Positions 25,300-31,914 of a DNA stretch of 64,000 nucleotides are shown here, one piece after another (the stretch's first letter is position 1; the number at the start of each line of letters is the position of its first letter). The notes under the pieces are model-generated. The model worked only from the letters and a program-made list of their open reading frames with translations. It was not told where the DNA came from and ran no database searches. Made by a program: the position numbers and the translations under genes. Origin of the DNA: an uncultured Acidovorax sp. (GTDB lineage Bacteria; Pseudomonadota; Gammaproteobacteria; Burkholderiales; Burkholderiaceae_C); assembly GCA_913774625.1 (NCBI GenBank), contig CAJYHL010000008.1, forward strand, positions 36,088-100,087. Direction: 5' to 3'.

Positions 25300-26204
25300 G
25301 TGCGGAACTGCGACTCGATCAGATCGGCCGTGGCGTCCAGCGCATCGAAGCTGCGCGGGCGTTGCAGCGTCCAGACGGGCACCACGCGGCCGATGGCGGC
25401 GGCCTGGCTGAAAAGGCGGGCCTGCAGGCCCATGCGCGCAGCCACGCCCGGCTTGGAAAGGCCTGCATGCAGGGCGGTCACGGCAGCGGCGGGCGCAAGC
25501 CGCTGCAGCGCCACGCCGGGCCCTTCCCGCAGCACCAGCACGGCATCCAGCGGCACGGGCGCGGGGTCGAAGCCCGCGGGGGAACACACATCGTATTTGT
25601 CCATGCCTTCGCGGACCCGCGGCGCCCCTTCGCCGGGAATCTGCAAAGCGTCCATGGATTCGCGCCACAGCTTGAGGCGCGGAAACGCCGGCAGCACCTC
25701 GATGCGGCCACCGCCGCCCTCTGCATCCAGCACCGTGAGATCGTCACCGAGCAGACCGTGCCCGCGCCGCAGCAGCGTGGCCGCCAGGGTCGATTTGCCG
25801 GCCCCGCTGTGGCCCGCGACGGCCAGCGTCCGCGCGCCCACGCGCAGGCAGGCCGCATGCAGCGGAAACAGGCCGCGCTGCAGGCACAGATAGGTCAGCG
25901 CCGACCCGAGCAGGAACAGGCGCCAGCCCGCATCATCGGGACGCAGGCGCTGCACGCGGATACTTTTGCCACCCTGGACGTGGATGCGCACGAGATCCGG
26001 GATCTGCAGCAGGACGGCACCGTCCTCGCCCACCTGCAGCCAGGAAGGCGGCAGCGTTCCGGTATCGAGCCGGTCCGGCACGGGCCCTTCCTCTATGGCG
26101 ATATCTTCCGGCGCATCCTCGGTCCCGGGCCATGGCAGCAGCTCATGCAGCGCAATGCCGCTGCGGACATGCCATCCGCACAGCTGGTAATGGTGGAGGC
26201 TCAT
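25296..26204 (-). CDS. HPr-kinase-like serine kinase, HprK-related type
   Basis: A 302-residue protein with the C-terminal kinase fold of HprK but without a phosphotransferase-system neighbour. Walker A is GHSGAGKSTL (131-140), followed by the kinase motif LLGDDLTVLD (151-160). The N-terminal 110 residues are variable and perhaps bind the partner. In lasso-peptide clusters of the paeninodin type, HprK homologues phosphorylate the side chain of the C-terminal Ser of the precursor. The 51-residue peptide encoded at 29550 ends in Ser, which fits. It lies between the PqqD-like and sulfotransferase genes. It could instead act on another target, since the kinase class is widespread with PqqD partners. 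Confidence 0.82.
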   Translation of the reverse strand: MSLHHYQLCGWHVRSGIALHELLPWPGTEDAPEDIAIEEGPVPDRLDTGTLPPSWLQVGEDGAVLLQIPDLVRIHVQGGKSIRVQRLRPDDAGWRLFLLGSALTYLCLQRGLFPLHAACLRVGARTLAVAGHSGAGKSTLAATLLRRGHGLLGDDLTVLDAEGGGGRIEVLPAFPRLKLWRESMDALQIPGEGAPRVREGMDKYDVCSPAGFDPAPVPLDAVLVLREGPGVALQRLAPAAAVTALHAGLSKPGVAARMGLQARLFSQAAAIGRVVPVWTLQRPRSFDALDATADLIESQFRT

Positions 26205-26244
26205 GCGCAGTCCGCTCGCGCAGCGGACGCGCCCTGCATTGCGC

Positions 26245-26550
26245 TCATCGGCGGATCTCCACCGCGCCGGCTTCCTGCAGCTGGCCGATCAGCGCCGCCA
26301 CATCGGCCTCGATAACGGCCCTGTCGCCGGCATAGACCTCCTGCAATCGATCGCACAAAGCCGGGAAGGAACAGGGTTCGGCAATGCGCGACCAGATTTC
26401 CCGGCCGACCGGATCCAGCGCCAGATACTTGCCGCGCCCGGCAATCATGATGACCAGTTCCTCATCCATATCTGCGGCGAGGCAATCGGGCGCTTGGGCG
26501 ATCAGGGCATCCGGTTCAATATTCATCCACTGCATCTTTCTTGGGAACAT
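26245..26550 (-). CDS. PqqD-like peptide-recognition protein
   Basis: A small protein of about 101 residues with the PqqD / RiPP-recognition-element pattern. The segment ELVIMIAGRGKYLALDPVGREIWSRI is the typical beta-hairpin followed by LNxxGxxIW-like helix, then a helical C-terminal part (ALCDRLQEVYAGDRAVIEADVAALIGQL). PqqD-type domains bind precursor leaders and present them to enzymes. The start at 26550 has GGAG nine bases upstream; a GTG at 26601 would add 17 residues, and ATG at 26535 would give a shorter form. It is the first gene of the minus-strand operon, 40 bases before the kinase gene. Confidence 0.8.
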   Translation of the reverse strand: MFPRKMQWMNIEPDALIAQAPDCLAADMDEELVIMIAGRGKYLALDPVGREIWSRIAEPCSFPALCDRLQEVYAGDRAVIEADVAALIGQLQEAGAVEIRR

Positions 26551-27134
26551 TCCATATCGCTCCAGGCGATATTCGTTGATAGACATCCAATAACGCGGCA
26601 CACGCGCTGCGCTGCATCCGATATGCGGATATGCGCGCGAGCTGCCCGCGATCGGTCAATAGCAGCAGGCTACGCCTGCATGGCGGACCCGTAAACCGGT
26701 CGGAACACCGATAGTGGGGATTTGGAAAGGCCACACGAAAAACGCGGCATGGCGATAGACGGCGCAGACCGGATAACGATAGCGCTATCGACGGCAAGGA
26801 ATGTGATGCAGCGCATATCCGAGCTGCGATAAGTCCTATCGAACCGGTATTGCCCTAGGCAAAGATATCGCTCAGGCCTGTATAAAAAGTACCGGCAAAG
26901 CCCTGGCAAACGGGTATTGCGTCCATCGGTAACAAGCGTAATCAATACGCACCGATGCATGGACGCAGCCGCTGCGCCGGGTTGTCCGGTACGAGCTCGA
27001 CAGGTATATCGATCGCATGCACTCTGGCTTGCGGCGCGCGGTGAAGGCATGCGCAGCCAGAGGTTCTAGGGGAGTCCGGACGACTGCGACAGCGGCGTTC
27101 CGGGGGGTGGTATTCACATCCGAGGAGGAACTTG
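26551..27134. promoter_or_regulatory. Divergent promoter region rich in CGATAG dyads
   Basis: No gene was recognised in these 584 bases, which are clearly less GC-rich than the rest. They separate the PqqD-HprK-sulfotransferase operon from the collar-protein operon. Dyads include CGATAGCGCTATCG (26777-26790, perfect), CGATA-N5-TATCG (26827-26841) and TTGCC-CTA-GGCAA (26850-26862). CGATAG or CTATCG occurs five times between 26709 and 26841. GGATATGCGC (26627-26636) recurs inverted at 26811-26820. TATAAA at 26881 is a possible -10 for the plus operon, which would give a leader of about 250 bases. The strong SD GAGGAGGA precedes the first plus gene. Confidence 0.55.
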
Positions 27135-27677
27135 ATGTCTGACGCGTACATAGGCGAGATCCGTTTGTTTCCTTTCGACTGGGCACCCGAGGGATGGCTG
27201 CCGTGCGACGGCCGCACGCTGCCGATCCAGAGCAACCAGGCGCTGGCTTCGCTGCTGGGCAACCAGTACGGCGGCGACGGCAGGACCAATTTCAATCTGC
27301 CCGACCTGCGCGGGCGCGTCCCGGTCAGCCAGGGCGTCAATCCCAAGGCCGCGAACCCGGTGAACTACGCCGTCGGCAGCTATGGCGGGCTGGAAAGCGT
27401 CGCCCTGACGGCGGCGCAGGTGCCGCCCCATACGCATGGCGTGAACGCGGTCAATGCCGCGGCCACCACAGGTGCCGTGGTCACGGCGTCCAACGTCCTG
27501 CTCGCCCAGCCCCCCGCTGCGCACGCCCTGTATGCGCCGAGCGGCAGCACCACGGTAGGGCTGGCCGCCGACTCCGTGAGCCAGGAAGGAGCAGGCGCTG
27601 CGCACAACAACATGCAGCCGTCGCTGGTGCTGAATTTCTGCATCTGCACGGCGGGCCTCTATCCACCGCGCCCCTGA
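27135..27677 (+). CDS. Phage tail collar domain protein (Mdp-like), first of three
   Basis: A 180-residue protein with an N-terminal tail-collar domain: YIGEIRLFPFDWAPEGWLPCDG, then LLGNQYGGDGRTNFNLPDLRGRVPVSQG. This is the pattern of the microcystin-dependent protein (MdpB) family. The middle is Ala/Thr-rich with THGVNAV, and the C-terminus ends NFCICTAGLYPPRP, like its two neighbours. The start ATG at 27135 has SD GAGGAGGAA. Homologues occur as triplets outside prophages, and their role is unknown. There are no other phage genes nearby, so it is unlikely to be a tail-fibre gene of a resident phage. It is the first gene of an operon leading to a peptide and an asparagine-synthetase-like enzyme. 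Confidence 0.85.
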   Translation: MSDAYIGEIRLFPFDWAPEGWLPCDGRTLPIQSNQALASLLGNQYGGDGRTNFNLPDLRGRVPVSQGVNPKAANPVNYAVGSYGGLESVALTAAQVPPHTHGVNAVNAAATTGAVVTASNVLLAQPPAAHALYAPSGSTTVGLAADSVSQEGAGAAHNNMQPSLVLNFCICTAGLYPPRP

Positions 27678-27702
27678 TGCCGCAACGAGAAGGAACAACA
27701 CC

Positions 27703-28254
27703 ATGGATGCCTATACCGGCCAGATCATCTTGTTTGCTGGCAACTACGCGCCCGAAAACTGGGCTGTATGCGATGGACGCTCGTTGAAGGTCAGCGATTA
27801 CCAGGCGCTCTTCGCGCTGATCGGCACCACCTACGGTGGCGACGGCAGCAGCACGTTCAACCTGCCGGATCTGCGCGGCCGCCTGGCGATCGGCCAGGGC
27901 CAGGGAGTGGCGCGTGCGCCGGCGCCCCAGTTGACCATGCGGGTGCTGGGACAGAAGCCGGGCACCGAGACCGTGAGCCTGCAGCTGGCGGAAATGCCGG
28001 CGCACCGGCACGCGCTGCAGGCGTCCAGCGCCCCAGCCAGCTCGACCGTGCCCGCGGGACAGCTGCCCGCCGTCGCGCAGAACGGCGATGCACCGTATTT
28101 CACCCCGCCCCTCACAGGCACGCCGGCAGCCAACAACCTGGCCAGCAACGCGGTAAGCCCGGGCGGCGCCAGCCAGCCGCACGACAACCACATGGCGACG
28201 CAGACGCTTAACTACCTGATCTGCCTGAACGGATTGTTCCCGAGCCGGTCTTGA
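27703..28254 (+). CDS. Phage tail collar domain protein (Mdp-like), second of three
   Basis: A 183-residue paralogue of the first collar protein. The shared frame is YTGQIILFAGNYAPENWAVCDG followed by LIGTTYGGDGSSTFNLPDLRGRLAIGQG. A more variable middle region contains a His-rich AHRHALQ, and the C-terminus is TLNYLICLNGLFPSRS. Identity to its neighbours is concentrated in the first 70 residues and the last 15, so the copies diverged long ago and are not a recent tandem duplication. It begins 25 bases after the first copy. The conserved Cys in the N-terminal CDG and C-terminal LICL may pair or bind metal; this is inference. Confidence 0.85.
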   Translation: MDAYTGQIILFAGNYAPENWAVCDGRSLKVSDYQALFALIGTTYGGDGSSTFNLPDLRGRLAIGQGQGVARAPAPQLTMRVLGQKPGTETVSLQLAEMPAHRHALQASSAPASSTVPAGQLPAVAQNGDAPYFTPPLTGTPAANNLASNAVSPGGASQPHDNHMATQTLNYLICLNGLFPSRS

Positions 28255-28278
28255 GCGGCATCTGAATAGGAGTCCTAC

Positions 28279-28866
28279 ATGTCCAGTAGTTTCATCGGCG
28301 AAGTGCGCGCCTTTCCCTACAACTTCGCACCGAATGGCTGGCTCGACTGCGCGGGCCAGACCCTCAGCGTGCAGCAGTATCCGGCGCTGTTCAGCATCAT
28401 CGGCTTCAGCTACGGCGGCAACGGCACCACGCTGTTCGGCCTGCCCGATCTGCGTGGCCGCGCCGCGGTCGGCCAGGGGCAGGCGCCGGGCCTGAGCAAC
28501 TACCCCATCGGCCAGTCGCAGGGCACCGACAGCGTCACCCTGTCGTCGCAGCTGCAACTGCCGGCGCACACCCACACCATCACCAGCAAGTTCATGCCGC
28601 TGGCCTCCGCGCCGGGCGCGTTCTCCAGCACGCCGAGCAGCAGCGCGTATCTGTCGCGCCTGCTCAATCCGACGGTCACGCCGGCGGTCACCAGCCCTGC
28701 CTACGCACCGAACACCGTCACGCCGATCGTGCAGCTGTCGCCCACGGCGCTGACGCCTTTTCCATCCGCCACGGCGACGCCACAGGCCCACGAGAACCGC
28801 CAGCCGTTCGCCACGTTCCGCTATTGCATCTGCGTCACCGACGGCGAGTACCCGGTCAGGCCGTGA
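28279..28866 (+). CDS. Phage tail collar domain protein (Mdp-like), third of three
   Basis: A 195-residue paralogue with FIGEVRAFPYNFAPNGWLDCAG and IIGFSYGGNGTTLFGLPDLRGRAAVGQG. The usual CDG is CAG here. The middle carries PAHTHTITSKFMPLASAP, and the end is FRYCICVTDGEYPVRP. SD TAGGAG lies eight bases before the ATG. Its stop overlaps the ATG of the GNAT gene, so a stoichiometric link with that acetyltransferase is likely. In each copy the variable middle differs most, as would be expected if the three assemble into a heteromer with different surface loops. Confidence 0.84.
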   Translation: MSSSFIGEVRAFPYNFAPNGWLDCAGQTLSVQQYPALFSIIGFSYGGNGTTLFGLPDLRGRAAVGQGQAPGLSNYPIGQSQGTDSVTLSSQLQLPAHTHTITSKFMPLASAPGAFSSTPSSSAYLSRLLNPTVTPAVTSPAYAPNTVTPIVQLSPTALTPFPSATATPQAHENRQPFATFRYCICVTDGEYPVRP

Positions 28867-29429
28867 TGCCGTTGCACCTCGCCTGCCCGGCGCCGCTGCT
28901 GGCACAGGGCTTCGTCACCCATGAGGAGTGCCCGGCGCACCTGCCGGCTCTGCGCGTGCTGCTGCGGCGCCAGCGCTGGGACGAGTTCGCCATGCTGCCG
29001 TGGGACGATGCCGCGAAGGCAGCGCTGATCGACCAGCAGTTCGACGCCCAGCACCGCCATTACGCGGGCGCCCATCCGGAGGTGCTTTTTCTCGTGCTGC
29101 TGGATCAGGAACACGAGCGGGTGGCGGGCCGGATCTATCTGGCCGCCGACGAGGCCGGAGACATCCGTTTGCTGGACATCCTGCTGTCGCCCGAGGACCG
29201 CTGCACGGGCCTGGGCACGGCATTGATCGGCGCCTTGCTGGATCAGGCCGCGGCCGATGGCCGGCGCGTGCTGCTGGAAGTGGCCAAGGGCAATCCGGCC
29301 GCCGGGCTCTACCGCCGGCTCGGCTTTCATGCCGTCGGCGATACCGGGATCGGCTGGCACATGGCCTGGACCGCAGCCCCCGTGCGCGCCTGGAAAGCCC
29401 ATCGGCCCCTGTCCATGCCCATTCCGTGA
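28866..29429 (+). CDS. GNAT family N-acetyltransferase
   Basis: A 187-residue acetyl-CoA-dependent transferase. The acetyl-CoA motif A is RLLDILLSPEDRCTGLGTALIGALLDQA, with the pyrophosphate loop CTGLGT, and motif B includes LEVAKGNPAAGLYRRLGF. Its ATG overlaps the stop of the third collar gene (TGATG). GNAT genes follow collar-protein triplets in other genomes as far as I recall, so it probably modifies one of them or their cargo rather than an antibiotic. The substrate is unknown. Confidence 0.82.
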   Translation: MPLHLACPAPLLAQGFVTHEECPAHLPALRVLLRRQRWDEFAMLPWDDAAKAALIDQQFDAQHRHYAGAHPEVLFLVLLDQEHERVAGRIYLAADEAGDIRLLDILLSPEDRCTGLGTALIGALLDQAAADGRRVLLEVAKGNPAAGLYRRLGFHAVGDTGIGWHMAWTAAPVRAWKAHRPLSMPIP

Positions 29430-29549
29430 TCCGCCTGCCGGCCTGGGCCCTTCGTTCGTGGCGCAGAGAGAAAGCCCCGCGGCAGCCGACTCCCTGATCC
29501 CACCCCACCCCATCCCATTCCTTCCCCAAGCAAGCAAGAGAGGCTCCCC

Positions 29550-29705
29550 ATGAACCAGTACGAATCCGCAGCATCGGCCGAGCAGCCCCAGCCGCCGAGC
29601 CGCAAGGACTGGACCACCCCCGTGGTGTCCTTCCTGTCGATGGACGAGACAGCGCACAACGCCACTACCGGCAACGACGGCCTGGGGCCCACGACCGGCT
29701 CCTGA
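29550..29705 (+). CDS. Putative lasso-peptide-like (RiPP) precursor, 51 aa
   Basis: A 51-residue peptide with SD GAGAGG seven bases before ATG. The region R18-K-D-W21-T-T-P24-V-V-S-F-L29-S-M-D-E-T34 matches, in spacing, the leader of paeninodin-type lasso precursors (aromatic, Pro at +3, Leu at +8, Thr at +13). If T34 is the usual penultimate leader Thr, the core is H36-S51 (HNATTGNDGLGPTTGS). Its Asp43 is core position 8, correct for a lasso ring, and the last residue is Ser, the known site for HprK-like kinases. The weak point is residue 1, His instead of Gly/Ala/Ser/Cys. A start at Ala35 would make Asp43 position 9. The gene sits 35 bases before the cyclase-like gene. It was not in any longer open frame. 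Confidence 0.68.
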   Translation: MNQYESAASAEQPQPPSRKDWTTPVVSFLSMDETAHNATTGNDGLGPTTGS

Positions 29706-29740
29706 ATGGTCCGGATCCGCAACGGCCGGACCGGCCTGCC

Positions 29741-31663
29741 ATGAGCGATTTCGCCGGCATCTGGCACCTGGATGATCGGCCGGTCCCCACGGACCTGATC
29801 GAGCGGCTGGGAAACGCACTGCAGGCGCGGGAAATAGGCCCTGCCCGCATCTGGCACGGCGGCCCTGTCGCCATCGTGCACCGCCAGCATTTCTTCACGC
29901 CGCAGGACGATGCAGAGGCGATGCCCTGCGCCGGAGCATCCGGCGCCGTGCTGTCCGCCGATGTCACGCTGGCCGCCCGCAGCGGGCTCGCGGGCGCGCT
30001 GGGGGAGCCCGATCCACGGTCTCGGCCGGACGGCAGCCTGCTGCTGCAAGCGCTGGAGCGCTGGGATGCAGCGGCACTGCCGCGCATCTATGGATCCTTC
30101 GCGCTGGCGCTGTACCGGCCGGACCAGCGGCGTCTGCTGCTGGCGCGCGATCCCGCGGGCCAGTGCTCGCTGTTCGTCCACCGCGGGCCACGTCTCATCG
30201 CGTTCGCCACCCGGCTGCGGGCCTTGCTGGCCTTGCCGGAAGTACCCCGGCATCTGGACGAACAGGCGCTCGCCGACCAATTGATCATGGATCGCTGCAG
30301 GCCCCACCGCACGGTGTATCGGGCCATCGACCGCGTGCTGCCCGGACATGCCATGCAACTGACGCCCGACACCCAGCGCACCGAGCGCTGGTGGTCGCTG
30401 CCCGAGGCCGGCTCCCTGCGCCTGGGCAGCGATGCCGATGTCGAGGCTGCGGCGGCCGAAGTGCTGGACCGTGCCGTGGGCGATGCGATGCGCACGCGCG
30501 GCCCGGTCGCAGCCTGCCTGACCGGCGGGCTCGACAGCGGGTCGGTGGTGCTGTCGGCGGCGCGGCAGCTGGCGCCGGCCTCCGTGCTCGCCCTCACCCG
30601 GGTGCCGCAAGCGGCCACGGCGCAGGCGAACGCGACGCGCTATTACGACGAGTCGCCGCGTGCGCGCCTGCTGGCCGCAAGCCATCCGGGAATCGACTGG
30701 CATACGGTCAGCGACGATGCCGGCGACTGGGGCGAATACGACGCCGAGCGCTGGTGGCAGGAAAACGGCCAGCCCATGCGCGCGCCCCTGAACATGGCCT
30801 GGTTCTTCCCCTTCTACCGCTTCATGCACGAGCGCGGCGCGAACGTGCTGATGGGCGGCGAGATGGGCAACGCCTTCTACAGCTACAACGGCCTGGCCCG
30901 CCTGCCGGAGCTGCTGCGCGACCACCAGTGGCGCACGCTGCTGGCAGAAACGCGCTCGCTCGCCAAGGCCGAAGGCCTGTCCTTGCGCAAAGCGGCTCAG
31001 CACCACGTGCTGCGCCCGTTCGTACCCGTCGCGCTGCTGCGCTACTGGCAGCGCCTGCCGGCGGCGTTCTGGACACGGTACGCGGCACTGCATCCGCAGC
31101 TGGCCGATGAACTCGGCCTGCAGCGGAACATCGACCGGGACCGCTACCGGCTGCGCCTCGGCGGGCGCCATCGGTCGGTGCGCGCACTGCGCGAATGGCT
31201 GACCGGTCATGCCGGGGCCATGGACGGATGGAGCACGCTGCGCGCCATCTCCGGCGTGAATGTCCGCATTCCCCTCGCCGATCGGCGGGTCGTCGAATTC
31301 TTCGGCAGCCTGCCGCTGGACCAGTTCCTGCGAGACGGCGTCAGCCGGTCGCTGCCCCGGCGCCTGCTGGCCGCGCGCGGCGCGCCCCCGGAGATCCATG
31401 CCAACCGCCAGACGGGCATACAGCACGGCGACTGGTTCGCCCAGCTGAGCGCCCAGCGCCCGGAACTGCAGCGGCAGCTCGACGCCCTGCAGGGATCCGC
31501 GCAGGCCCGCCGGGTGCTCGATCTCTCTCGCCTGCAAAGCCTGGTGGAGCGCTGGCCGCATGATGCCCAGGCGGCCGAGCCGCGGCGCGAGGAATACCTG
31601 CAGATGCTGGTCTACGGCCTGCAGATGGGCGGCTTCCTGGCATGGCATGAACGCAATGCCTGA
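29741..31663 (+). CDS. Asparagine-synthetase-like enzyme, probable lasso cyclase
   Basis: A 640-residue member of the asparagine synthetase B family. The N-terminal Ntn-like domain begins MSDFAGIW, so the nucleophile Cys2 of true glutamine-dependent synthetases is absent. The ATP-pyrophosphatase domain has TGGLDSGS (261-268) in place of SGGLDSS, and the later region includes FFPFYRFMHERGANVLMGGEMGN. In lasso clusters such proteins (C component) adenylate the ring Asp/Glu and join it to the leader-cleaved N-terminus. Position immediately after the small peptide supports that role. It is the last gene of the plus operon, and no recognisable B2 peptidase gene is in the window. A non-lasso amide ligase is the main alternative. 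Confidence 0.8.
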   Translation: MSDFAGIWHLDDRPVPTDLIERLGNALQAREIGPARIWHGGPVAIVHRQHFFTPQDDAEAMPCAGASGAVLSADVTLAARSGLAGALGEPDPRSRPDGSLLLQALERWDAAALPRIYGSFALALYRPDQRRLLLARDPAGQCSLFVHRGPRLIAFATRLRALLALPEVPRHLDEQALADQLIMDRCRPHRTVYRAIDRVLPGHAMQLTPDTQRTERWWSLPEAGSLRLGSDADVEAAAAEVLDRAVGDAMRTRGPVAACLTGGLDSGSVVLSAARQLAPASVLALTRVPQAATAQANATRYYDESPRARLLAASHPGIDWHTVSDDAGDWGEYDAERWWQENGQPMRAPLNMAWFFPFYRFMHERGANVLMGGEMGNAFYSYNGLARLPELLRDHQWRTLLAETRSLAKAEGLSLRKAAQHHVLRPFVPVALLRYWQRLPAAFWTRYAALHPQLADELGLQRNIDRDRYRLRLGGRHRSVRALREWLTGHAGAMDGWSTLRAISGVNVRIPLADRRVVEFFGSLPLDQFLRDGVSRSLPRRLLAARGAPPEIHANRQTGIQHGDWFAQLSAQRPELQRQLDALQGSAQARRVLDLSRLQSLVERWPHDAQAAEPRREEYLQMLVYGLQMGGFLAWHERNA

Positions 31664-31914
31664 TTTTTCCTAGGCCGGTCCATTCCTGCGGGACGCCCCG
31701 GCGCCCTGCCCCGGCGCCACGCGACCTTCAGAACGTGTTCGCGCTCCGAGGACCCGCGCCCTTCCCCCTTCGGCTAGCCAGCGGGCCATCCTGAGGCGGG
31801 ATGGCCGAAGATGTTGCGCGCAAGAAACAACTTGTAACTTTTCAATTGCGAATTGAATCTATTTACACGCTCTTGCCCTCTAATGCTCGGCACCGCCTTT
31901 TGTGGAAGTCCCCC

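Noticed and set aside
25300..25668. Upstream extension of the sulfotransferase by 123 residues
   Set aside because: The extension lies entirely within the kinase gene. The ATG overlapping the kinase stop and the PAPS loop 10 residues later give the natural start.
27135..28866. Prophage tail region
   Set aside because: Only collar domains are present. There are no other tail, capsid, portal, lysis, integrase genes or att-like tRNA.
29670..29705. Lasso core starting at Gly41 (GNDGLGPTTGS)
   Set aside because: It has Thr at -2, but no Asp or Glu at ring positions 7-9, so no lasso ring could form from it.
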